Shown here: positions 1 through 5,677 of the stretch, piece after piece
Position numbering within the stretch: the stretch's first letter is position 1
Layout: each line of letters opens with the position of its first letter
From: CAZIOQ01 sp964540975
GTDB lineage: Bacteria; Patescibacteriota; Microgenomatia; UBA12405; UBA6130
Length of the DNA stretch: 13,198 nt
Assembly (NCBI GenBank): GCA_964540975.1
Contig: CAZIOQ010000061.1
Coordinates: 1 to 13,198 of the forward strand
Direction: 5' to 3'
The notes under the pieces: model-generated
What the model was told of the DNA's origin: nothing
The model's input: only the letters and a program-made list of their open reading frames with translations
Databases searched by the model: none
Position numbers and translations under genes: made by a program

Positions 1-681
1 CAAAAAATTCCGTCGGCTGATTTCTTTTATTCTCTTGTCTTCAAAAGTTACCCGGATGATATCGTCGCTATAAGAAGGATAAATTTCAATAAGATTACCT
101 CTTTGTCTGAAACTTCCCCGATGAAATTCTAATCTTGAGCGAGAATAATGCATTGCCACCAGTTTATATAAAAATTCTTCTTGGGAAATTTTTTGATTTT
201 TTTTGATATTGACTACCCAACGACTATATTCTAGAGGCGAACCAATGTTGTAGATACAAGAAACAGAGGCGACAACAATAACATCTGTTCTGGAAAAAAT
301 ATCACTGGTGGCTTGCAGTCTTAATTTGTCAATTTCTTCGTTAATCTCCGTTTCTTTGGCGATATAAGTATCTGTTTGGGGAATATAGGCTTCTGGTTGA
401 TAATAGTCATAATAGGAGACAAAATAAGAAACCGCATTTTTGGGAAAAAATTCCTTAAATTCCTGGTAGAGTTGAGCAGCCAAGGTTTTATTATGAGAAA
501 TGACTAAGGTTGGTTTTTGAATATTTTGGATAAAATTGGCAACCGTGAAAGTTTTTCCTGAACCAGTAACACCTAATAAGACCTGATAAGCAATTCCTTT
601 GGAAAAATTTTCTGTTAACTTTTTGATTGCTTCAGGTTGGTCGCCAGTTGGTTGATAACCTGCTTTAAGTTCAAATACCAT
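1..681 (-). CDS. uvrB: UvrB, excinuclease ABC subunit B (N-terminal part, cut by window edge)
   Basis: UvrB is the helicase-like damage-verification subunit of the UvrABC nucleotide excision repair complex; it is loaded on DNA by UvrA and recruits UvrC. The minus-strand frame is open for 227 codons from the ATG at 681-679 and leaves the window at position 1; family members are usually about 660-700 residues, so roughly the first third is present. Visible are the N-terminal [17 protein letters not shown] block (from residue 3), the Walker A motif GVTGSGKT (37-44), the [19 protein letters not shown] segment (62-80) and the aromatic beta-hairpin [12 protein letters not shown] (90-101) that inserts between DNA strands. 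No Shine-Dalgarno sequence precedes the ATG, and an extended -10 lies immediately upstream, which suggests a leaderless message. Transcription is divergent from the greA leader. Identification is secure from these motifs. Confidence 0.97.
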   Translation of the reverse strand, partial: MVFELKAGYQPTGDQPEAIKKLTENFSKGIAYQVLLGVTGSGKTFTVANFIQNIQKPTLVISHNKTLAAQLYQEFKEFFPKNAVSYFVSYYDYYQPEAYIPQTDTYIAKETEINEEIDKLRLQATSDIFSRTDVIVVASVSCIYNIGSPLEYSRWVVNIKKNQKISQEEFLYKLVAMHYSRSRLEFHRGSFRQRGNLIEIYPSYSDDIIRVTFEDKRIKEISRRNFL

Positions 682-686
682 ATCTT

Positions 687-695
687 ATTTTAGCA
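687..695 (-). promoter_or_regulatory. uvrB promoter, extended -10
   Basis: On the minus strand the sequence reads TGC-TAAAAT, an extended -10 element. Its last base (687) is followed by the uvrB ATG, whose A (681) is the sixth base after the hexamer, so transcription would begin on or next to the start codon. The best -35 match at suitable distance (TTTACC, 15-bp spacer) is weak, as is usual when an extended -10 is present. Confidence 0.55.
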
Positions 696-764
696 TTAGG
701 CTTAAGTGGTAAAGCGTATTCTTAAATTGTTTTTTTCAAGGGTGATTTGACAACAAGCGAAAAT

Positions 765-781
765 TAAATTTGACAAATTTA
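765..781. promoter_or_regulatory. 17-bp perfect palindrome over the -35 element, possible operator
   Basis: TAAATTTGACAAATTTA is a perfect palindrome with 8-bp arms around a central A at 773. It contains the -35 hexamer (770-775) of the plus-strand promoter. A second copy of TTTGACAA lies 23 bp upstream (746-753 and 769-776), about two helical turns away. Placement between divergent uvrB and the greA leader suits a regulator binding site. In AT-rich DNA such a palindrome can also occur by chance, so the operator role is inference. Confidence 0.35.
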
Positions 782-799
782 TTGTTCTCGTTTTATAAT
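770..799 (+). promoter_or_regulatory. Near-consensus sigma70-type promoter of the greA leader RNA
   Basis: A perfect -35 TTGACA (770-775) and a perfect -10 TATAAT (794-799) are separated by 18 bp. This is the strongest promoter match seen in the window. The predicted start is near A806. It drives the leader or small RNA at 806-1058 and, if the terminator is read through, greA, lysS and the HD-domain gene; I see no convincing separate promoter for greA. Confidence 0.8.
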
Positions 800-1005
800 T
801 GGCCTACTTCAATGAACCAGCAGAATTATGTTTTTAATGATAGTTTAATTTATCGGTTGCAAGGCGAATTTTTCCAGTTTCCACACTGGAGGATGAATTA
901 CTACTCGGCCGAAGACAGAGCAGGGCAACTACGAGTGAAGAATTCCTTAACTTTCTTGCTGGAGGATTCTTCAATTTGCAAATTCATCAAATCCCTTAGT
1001 CCATA

Positions 1006-1041
1006 GGGGGAGCTTGTTTTAATTAAGACAAGTATACCCCC
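1006..1041 (+). promoter_or_regulatory. Hairpin that competes with the greA-leader terminator (antiterminator-like)
   Basis: GGGGG (1006-1010) pairs with CCCCC (1037-1041), and CTTGTTTT (1013-1020) pairs with AAGACAAG (1025-1032, one G-T pair) around an AATT loop. The same CCCCC is the 5' arm of the terminator, so the two hairpins cannot coexist. An upstream CCCT (992-995) could in turn pair with AGGG at 1005-1008, though that stem is only 4 bp. Confidence 0.5.
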
Positions 1042-1058
1042 GAAAAAGGGGTTTTTTT
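1037..1058 (+). terminator. Intrinsic terminator between leader RNA and greA
   Basis: CCCC(C) at 1037-1041 and GGGG at 1048-1051 form a short GC-only stem around a GAAAAA loop, followed at once by seven T residues (1052-1058). It lies 20 nt before the greA ATG. Either it ends a small RNA completely or it works as a conditional stop for the greA operon. Confidence 0.7.
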
Positions 1059-1078
1059 AATTAAAATTAAGGGCGAAA

Positions 1079-1543
1079 ATGACTAAAATTCAAATATTAA
1101 CCAAAGAAGGAAAAGAAAAGTTAGAAAGACAATTAGCCTCTTTGAGAAAGGAGCGGCGGGTTTTAGTGGTTAAATTAGATGAAACAAGGAGAATGGGTGA
1201 TTTGGTGGAAAATTTTGCTTATCAGGAGCTAAGAAATCAGCTTTCAATTTTAGATAGCAGAATTGAAGAATTGGAAGAGGTGCTAGCCGGAGCAAAGGTA
1301 GTGGTTGACAATAGTGGGGCTGATGGAAAAGTTTGGTTTGGTTCTTCGGTTAAGATTAGGCAAGGAAATAAAGAAAGAATAATTCAGCTGGTTGGTGCTG
1401 GTGAAGCAAATCCCCTTAAAGGAAAAATATCTTACGATTCTCCTTTGGGTAGGGCTTTACTCAATAAAACTGCCGGTGAAAAAGTAGCGGTAGAGACACC
1501 AAGTGGCAAGGTAGAGTATGAATTAGTGGAAGTTTTAAACTAA
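1079..1543 (+). CDS. greA: Transcription elongation factor GreA
   Basis: GreA enters the secondary channel of backtracked RNA polymerase and stimulates cleavage of the extruded transcript end so that elongation resumes. The 154-residue length fits the family (E. coli GreA is 158). Residues 1-75 form the expected antiparallel coiled coil, whose tip carries the catalytic acidic pair in GDLVEN (D41, E44); the C-terminal half is the FKBP-like domain, with the typical GKISYDSPLGRALLNKTAGEKV segment present across 115-136. The ATG follows an AAGGG Shine-Dalgarno-like sequence at 1069-1073. It is the first gene of a tight cluster with lysS (24-nt gap from the preferred lysS start) and the HD-domain gene. 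Expression probably depends on read-through of the terminator just upstream. Confidence 0.95.
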   Translation: MTKIQILTKEGKEKLERQLASLRKERRVLVVKLDETRRMGDLVENFAYQELRNQLSILDSRIEELEEVLAGAKVVVDNSGADGKVWFGSSVKIRQGNKERIIQLVGAGEANPLKGKISYDSPLGRALLNKTAGEKVAVETPSGKVEYELVEVLN

Positions 1544-1567
1544 ATTGTGGTAAGATTAAAAAGGTTT

Positions 1568-3022
1568 ATGAGCCAAAGAATTATTCAAATTAGATTAAAG
1601 AGACTAGAAAAGCTGAGGAGACTTAAATCATTAGGGATAAATCCCTATCCAGATTCTTTTAAAAAGGGAATTACTTGTTTGGAGGCGCAAAAAAAACTAG
1701 GAAAACAAGTTAGAGTGAGAGGAAGACTAATGTCGCTCAGGCCTCACGGAGGAGTAACTTTTGCTGACTTAGTTGATGCTTCTGGTAAAATTCAACTTTA
1801 TTTTCAGAGAAATTATCTTAAAGATAAATATAAACTAATTGACTTATTGGATGTGGGAGATTTCTTAGGTGCTGAGGGTGAAGTTTTCAAAACCAAAGCA
1901 GGTGAAATAACGGTTAAGGTGGCAAAATTTGCGATTTTAGCCAAATCTCTTCGGTCTTTACCGGAAAAATGGCATGGTTTAAAAGATGTTGAACAGAGAT
2001 ACCGCAAGCGCTATTTAGATTTGATAATGAACCCCGAAGTTAAAAAGATTTCCTATCTCCGTTCGAAGGTATTAACTGCTATACGAGAGTTTTTAAATAG
2101 AGAAGGTTTTCTGGAAGTGGAAACTCCAATTTTGCAAGAAATGTATGGTGGAGCTTCCGCTCGACCTTTTATTACTTACCATAACGCATTAAATTGCGAT
2201 CTTTATCTAAGAATTTCCGATGAACTTTATTTGAAAAGATTAATTATTGGAGGGTTTGAGAAAGTCTATGAAGTGGGTAAGGATTTTCGCAATGAGGGGA
2301 TAGACCGAACTCATAATCCGGAATTTACTCAAGTAGAATTTTACTGGGCATATGCAGATTATGAAGATTTAATGAAACTTACAGAAAAAATGTTAGTTAA
2401 GGTTTTAAAAACTACATTGGGAAAGACTAAGATCAGTTTTGGGAATAAAACCTTAGATTTCACTCCTCCATTGCCCCGAGTTTGCTTTCGTGACATCCTC
2501 TTAAGGGAGACAGGGATTGATATGGACAGGATTAAGACAGAGAAAGAGCTTTTAAAAGCAATTAAAGAAAAGAAAATTGCGATAAATCTGAAAGGGGTTT
2601 TTGGTATAAGATCTGTATTCGAGGAACTCTACAAAGAAAGAATTAAACCAAAGCTAACTCAACCCACTTTTTTATTAGATTATCCGTCGAGCATGATTGC
2701 TTTGGCAAAGAGAAAAGAAAATGAACCCAACAAAATTGCTAGTATGCAGCTTTTAGCGGATGGTTGCGAATTAATAAAGGCTTATAATGAGCTGAATGAT
2801 CCTCTTGATCAGAAGAGAAGGTGGCTAGAGATGGAAAAACTTGCCAAAAAAGGACTAGAAGAAACAGAAAGATTAGATGAAAATTACATTGAAGCCTTAG
2901 AATATGGAATGCCTCCGACTGCAGGTTGGGGGCTTGGTATCGATCGGTTTATTGCGGTTTTAACTAATAAGCCGCTTAAAGAAGTAATTTTATTTCCTAC
3001 TTTAGTGCCAAAAAAGAAATGA
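1568..3022 (+). CDS. lysS: Lysyl-tRNA synthetase, class II
   Basis: Charges tRNA(Lys) with lysine in the cytosol. From the ATG at 1568 the protein has 484 residues, slightly shorter than the usual 490-505. An N-terminal helix (RLEKLRRLKSLGINPYP) leads into the OB-fold anticodon-binding domain (about 48-130), followed by the class II catalytic core. Motif 2 is the FRNEGIDRTHNPEFTQVE block (about 240-257), motif 3 contains GWGLGIDR (about 453-460), and the LysS-typical GGASARPF and LYLRISDELYLKRLIIGGFEKVYE stretches are present. A GTG at 1547 would add seven residues, but the ATG matches the usual family start and has AAGG upstream (1561-1564, close spacing). Adjacency of greA and lysS is also seen in other bacteria. 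The stop overlaps the next start as ATGA. Confidence 0.96.
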   Translation: MSQRIIQIRLKRLEKLRRLKSLGINPYPDSFKKGITCLEAQKKLGKQVRVRGRLMSLRPHGGVTFADLVDASGKIQLYFQRNYLKDKYKLIDLLDVGDFLGAEGEVFKTKAGEITVKVAKFAILAKSLRSLPEKWHGLKDVEQRYRKRYLDLIMNPEVKKISYLRSKVLTAIREFLNREGFLEVETPILQEMYGGASARPFITYHNALNCDLYLRISDELYLKRLIIGGFEKVYEVGKDFRNEGIDRTHNPEFTQVEFYWAYADYEDLMKLTEKMLVKVLKTTLGKTKISFGNKTLDFTPPLPRVCFRDILLRETGIDMDRIKTEKELLKAIKEKKIAINLKGVFGIRSVFEELYKERIKPKLTQPTFLLDYPSSMIALAKRKENEPNKIASMQLLADGCELIKAYNELNDPLDQKRRWLEMEKLAKKGLEETERLDENYIEALEYGMPPTAGWGLGIDRFIAVLTNKPLKEVILFPTLVPKKK

Positions 3023-3606
3023 TTGACAGAAAGTGGGCCTTAGAATTTTTAAATCAAAAAATCGAAAACAAAAATATTATTAAGCATATGATTGCCTGTG
3101 AGGTTTTAATGGAAGAAGTTTATGAGGTGTTGGTTGCTAAGGGCAAGAAAGATTTGGGGGGAACGAAAGAAGAATGGATGATAGCCGGGTTGCTTCACGA
3201 TGGGGATTATTGTCCAGAGGTTCCTCCCGAAAAACAAGGAGTCCAAATTACTGAATGGTTACGTCAGCAGGGATTCAAAATTCCAGAAAATGTTGCTCAG
3301 GCAATGGCTGCTCATAATTGGAGAAATACCGGTGTTGAGCCAAAAACAAAGATGGATTGGGCGCTTTTTTGTGGCGATAGTCTTACCGGATTAATCGTGG
3401 CGGCAACTTTAGTTTTACCCACTAAAAAATTAGCCGATTTAACCGTCCAAAATGTTTTAAATCGTTTTAAAGAAAAATCATTTGCTCGCGGCACCCGAAG
3501 AGAGGATATTTTGAAGTGCGAGGAAAAACTGGGGTTAAAGCTTGAAGAATTTATAGAAATTTGCCTTAAAGCAATGCAGAAAATCAGGTCCCAGCTCGGA
3601 TTGTAA
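3019..3606 (+). CDS. HD-domain hydrolase (predicted metal-dependent phosphohydrolase)
   Basis: A 195-residue protein resembling the small predicted HD-superfamily hydrolases of unknown substrate (COG2316-like, from memory). The metal-binding pattern is visible: H23 in IIKHMIACE, the H60-D61 doublet in AGLLHDGDY, H99 in AAHNW and D120 in FCGDSLTGL. Known HD proteins mostly hydrolyse phosphate esters of nucleotides or nucleic acids, but the substrate here cannot be read from sequence. There is no signal peptide or membrane segment, so it should be cytosolic. The ATG overlaps the lysS stop (ATGA, 3019-3022) and no Shine-Dalgarno is present, suggesting translational coupling to lysS. It ends the greA-lysS cluster; a new promoter begins 13 nt after its stop. 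Confidence 0.85.
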   Translation: MIDRKWALEFLNQKIENKNIIKHMIACEVLMEEVYEVLVAKGKKDLGGTKEEWMIAGLLHDGDYCPEVPPEKQGVQITEWLRQQGFKIPENVAQAMAAHNWRNTGVEPKTKMDWALFCGDSLTGLIVAATLVLPTKKLADLTVQNVLNRFKEKSFARGTRREDILKCEEKLGLKLEEFIEICLKAMQKIRSQLGL

Positions 3607-3619
3607 AAGTTATTACTCA

Positions 3620-3648
3620 TTGACAATAGTAAGACCATTTGTTATCAT
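3620..3648 (+). promoter_or_regulatory. Promoter of the AbrB/PIN toxin-antitoxin pair
   Basis: A perfect -35 TTGACA (3620-3625) and a 5-of-6 -10 TATCAT (3643-3648) are separated by 17 bp. The predicted start falls at 3655-3656, that is, on the A of the antitoxin ATG (3656), giving a leaderless transcript. Confidence 0.75.
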
Positions 3649-3654
3649 TCTTAC
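3629..3654. promoter_or_regulatory. Inverted repeat in the toxin-antitoxin promoter, possible autoregulatory operator
   Basis: GTAAGA (3629-3634) and TCTTAC (3649-3654) are perfect inverted copies with a 14-bp spacer, arm centres 20 bp apart (about two helical turns). One arm lies between -35 and -10 and the other between -10 and the start. Autorepression by antitoxin or toxin-antitoxin complex is common for such pairs; the role of this repeat is inferred from its place only. Confidence 0.4.
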
Positions 3655-3655
3655 C

Positions 3656-3913
3656 ATGAGTATTTTAATCACAATTACTAACAAAGGACAGGTAACTATC
3701 CCTAAGGATATTCGTTTGCTTTTGGAAGTGAAGCCAGGTGATCGAGTTTCTTTTGAAAAGGTTGCTCCTGAAAAAAAACAAGTAACAGTGCGGATTATTC
3801 CCGGGAGGACTGTCGAAGAGCTTTATGGTTCTTTGGAGACGAAAGTAAAATTCCAAAGCCGAAAATACGAGAGAGAAATGACGAAAAAACTTATTTCTCA
3901 ATTAAGGAAGTGA
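3656..3913 (+). CDS. AbrB/MazE/SpoVT-family antitoxin-like DNA-binding protein
   Basis: An 85-residue protein beginning MSILITITNKGQVTIPKD. Residues 5-38 match the swapped-hairpin DNA-binding fold of the AbrB/SpoVT family (KGQVTIPKDIR followed by LEVKPGDRVSFE); the charged C-terminal part (about 50-85) would wrap and neutralise the partner toxin. A TTG at 3620 could extend the frame by 12 codons, but that TTG is part of the -35 box, so the ATG at 3656 is the start. No Shine-Dalgarno is present and the promoter places transcription at the ATG. The PIN-domain gene follows after 5 nt, a typical VapBC-like order. Likely role: antitoxin and autorepressor. A stand-alone regulator is less likely given the neighbour. 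Confidence 0.88.
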   Translation: MSILITITNKGQVTIPKDIRLLLEVKPGDRVSFEKVAPEKKQVTVRIIPGRTVEELYGSLETKVKFQSRKYEREMTKKLISQLRK

Positions 3914-3918
3914 AATAA

Positions 3919-4323
3919 ATGAAGAGGGTTGCTCTAGATGCCAATGTTATTCTTCGTTGTCTTTTAGCTGATCACCCAATCTTATCTCCAAAAGTAAAAG
4001 AGCTTTTCGAAGCAGCTGAAGAGGGGAAATTAAAACTTTTTCTTGATGAAGTAGTTTTAGCAGAGGTGGTTTGGACATTAAGTTCATTTCATAAAATCTC
4101 TCGGGAAAAGATAGCAGAACAACTTAGAATTTTGATCTCTCAAAAGTGGCTTTTTTGTCGTCGAAAAAAATTAATACTTGAGGTTTTAAAAAATTTTGCC
4201 GAGAAAAATATTGATTATATCGATGCTTGGCTTTTTTCCGTGGCTAAGAAATTGAATTTTCAAATTGCGTCTTTTGATAAGGATTTTGATCGTTTAGACA
4301 GAAAAATCCTGATATTGATATAA
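3919..4323 (+). CDS. PIN-domain ribonuclease, VapC-like toxin
   Basis: A 134-residue PIN-domain protein. PIN toxins are Mg-dependent RNases that cleave tRNA or rRNA when freed from their antitoxin. The acidic active-site residues are in place: D7 (ALDANV), E49 (LAEVVW), D99/D102 (NIDYIDAW) and D120 (ASFDKDFD), so the enzyme looks intact. The start is supported by a good Shine-Dalgarno AAGGAAG (3904-3910) with 8-nt spacing, overlapping the end of the antitoxin gene; the toxin is therefore leadered and translated from the same transcript. The pair is lodged between the lysS cluster and serS, and the serS promoter lies within the last codons of this gene. The RNA target cannot be deduced. Confidence 0.88.
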   Translation: MKRVALDANVILRCLLADHPILSPKVKELFEAAEEGKLKLFLDEVVLAEVVWTLSSFHKISREKIAEQLRILISQKWLFCRRKKLILEVLKNFAEKNIDYIDAWLFSVAKKLNFQIASFDKDFDRLDRKILILI

Positions 4324-4324
4324 T
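4295..4324 (+). promoter_or_regulatory. serS promoter
   Basis: TAGACA (4295-4300, 5 of 6 to consensus) is followed after 18 bp by a perfect TATAAT (4319-4324), which also has the extended -10 TG at 4316-4317. The predicted start at 4331-4334 is 0-3 nt before the serS ATG. The element lies inside the 3' end of the PIN toxin gene. Confidence 0.7.
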
Positions 4325-4333
4325 TTAGCCATA

Positions 4334-5572
4334 ATGCTTGATTTAAATTTTATTAGAGAAAATCCAGAAAAAGTAAAAAAAGGGGTTAGAAATAAAGGCT
4401 ATAAGCCGGAGATCGTGGATAGAGTTTTGAAGGTTGATGAAACCCGACGGCAGCTGATCAGCGAAATTGAAAAATTGCGGGAGGAAAGAAATAAGTTGGG
4501 GTCTAACGAGATTGAAAAAGGTAAAAAAATCAAGGAGGCCTTGCGCCAGCTTGAGCCTGATTTGCGGGCAGTTGAAGAGGAATTGAAAAATCTTTTATAT
4601 GAAATTCCCAATTTGCCTTTAGAGAAAGCGCCAATCGGTAAAGACGAGTCGGAGAATGTTGAATTGCGTCGGTGGGGAGAACCAAAAAAGTTTTCTTTTA
4701 AACCTAAAGACCATCTTGAGTTGGGGAAAATTCTGGGGATTTTGGACTTTGAGGGGGGAGCAAAAGTGGCTGGTTCTGGGTTTTATTATTGGCAGGCAGA
4801 GGGAGCAATTTTGGAATTAGCTTTGATTCGTTATGCTTTTGATTTTTTGGGAAAAGAGGGGTTTGTTCCGATAATTACTCCTGATTTAGCCCGTTCTCGT
4901 TACTATTTAGGAACTGGTTATTTGCCGAAAGGTCCGGAGGCGCAAATCTATACAATTGAAGATGAGGATTTAGGATTAATCGCCACTGCCGAGGTGACCT
5001 TAGCAGGAAAGCATGCTGACGAGATTATTCCTGAGCAAAATTTGCCTTTAAAATATATTGGTTATTCTCATTGTTTTCGCCAAGAAGCCGGCGCTTATGG
5101 AAAATATTCTAAAGGTCTTTATCGGGTCCACCAGTTTACTAAGGCAGAGATCTTTATTTACTGTCTGCCAGAGGAATCTGATAAATGGCATGAATATATT
5201 TTGAAAATGGAAGAAAAAATCTATCAGAAGTTGGATTTGCCCTATCGGGTGGTCGAAGCGTGTACTGGAGATTTGGGGGCAGTGGCTGCTCGGAAATTTG
5301 ATCTGGAAGTTTGGATGCCGGGTAGAAACGAATATGGCGAAGTTACTTCCACCTCCAACTGTACTGATTTTCAAGCACGGAATTTAAACATAAAGGTTCG
5401 TCGGAAAAATGGCAAAACAGAATATCTCCATATGTTAAACGGAACAGCAATTGCTACTTCACGGACCTCTTTGGCGATTTTAGAAAATTACCAACAAAAA
5501 GATGTTTCGGTCTTGGTTCCTAAAATTTTGCAAAGATATACCGGCTTTAAGAAAATTGAGTCAAAGAGATAA
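4334..5572 (+). CDS. serS: Seryl-tRNA synthetase
   Basis: Charges tRNA(Ser) (and tRNA(Sec) where present) with serine. The 412 residues are a usual length. The N-terminal MLDLNFIRENPEKV start is family-typical and is followed by a charged coiled-coil arm (about 30-95) that grips the long variable arm of tRNA(Ser). In the class II core are TAEV (218-221), motif 2 FRQEAG (248-253) with the following GLYRVHQFTKAE, the SNCTDFQARN segment (341-350) and motif 3 NGTAIATSRTSLAILEN (369-385). The gene begins 10 nt after the PIN toxin gene but has its own extended -10 promoter, with no Shine-Dalgarno, so the main message is probably leaderless. No clear terminator follows. Confidence 0.97.
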   Translation: MLDLNFIRENPEKVKKGVRNKGYKPEIVDRVLKVDETRRQLISEIEKLREERNKLGSNEIEKGKKIKEALRQLEPDLRAVEEELKNLLYEIPNLPLEKAPIGKDESENVELRRWGEPKKFSFKPKDHLELGKILGILDFEGGAKVAGSGFYYWQAEGAILELALIRYAFDFLGKEGFVPIITPDLARSRYYLGTGYLPKGPEAQIYTIEDEDLGLIATAEVTLAGKHADEIIPEQNLPLKYIGYSHCFRQEAGAYGKYSKGLYRVHQFTKAEIFIYCLPEESDKWHEYILKMEEKIYQKLDLPYRVVEACTGDLGAVAARKFDLEVWMPGRNEYGEVTSTSNCTDFQARNLNIKVRRKNGKTEYLHMLNGTAIATSRTSLAILENYQQKDVSVLVPKILQRYTGFKKIESKR

Positions 5573-5662
5573 AACCTCTTCATTTATCAGCTTTACCAGC
5601 TGGCAGAAACAGCGTTTTAAAGCCTACGCCTGGAAGGAAGAAGATAAAATCAGCGATTATCT

Positions 5663-5671
5663 TGATATAAT
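5663..5671 (+). promoter_or_regulatory. secA promoter, extended -10
   Basis: TGA-TATAAT (5663-5671) is a perfect extended -10. The A of the secA ATG (5678) is exactly the seventh base after the hexamer, the expected +1 position. The same 11-base stretch TTGATATAATT occurs at the serS promoter. No good -35 is seen at the right distance. Confidence 0.65.
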
Positions 5672-5677
5672 TAACTT

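Larger units (their letters stand above)
806..1058 (+). ncRNA. Structured leader or small RNA upstream of greA, family unknown
   Basis: The stretch between a strong promoter and an intrinsic terminator holds no convincing gene but several complementary segments. These are: hairpin 874-878/885-889 (CCAGT/ACTGG, extendable through 871-873/890-892); helix 892-899/981-988 (GATGAATT/AATTCATC); within it helix 903-907/932-936 (ACTCG/CGAGT); and a long stem 936-948/962-973 (about 12 pairs with one bulged T at 944). A final hairpin (1006-1041) competes with the terminator. I see none of the signature sequences of tmRNA, RNase P RNA, SRP RNA, a T-box or a riboswitch known to me. It may be an independent small RNA of about 250 nt, or a cis-acting attenuator leader for greA-lysS. 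The start is inferred from the promoter and the end from the U-tract. Confidence 0.45.

Noticed and set aside
770..1006. A 78-codon plus-strand frame starting at TTG 770, with an internal ATG at 813
   Set aside because: The TTG is the -35 hexamer of a near-consensus promoter, the internal ATG has no Shine-Dalgarno, codon use differs from the neighbours, and the stretch shows nested RNA helices ending in a terminator. A conserved small protein is not excluded but is less likely.
682..1078. tmRNA, RNase P RNA, SRP RNA or T-box leader in the uvrB-greA gap
   Set aside because: I looked for the tRNA-like ends and tag frame of tmRNA, the GAGGAAAGTCC core of RNase P RNA, the GGAAGGAAGCA core of SRP RNA and the T-box sequence TGGNACCGCG; none is present.
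1547..1567. Longer LysS start at GTG 1547
   Set aside because: The seven extra residues are not typical of the family, and no Shine-Dalgarno lies at a suitable distance; the ATG at 1568 gives the usual N-terminus.
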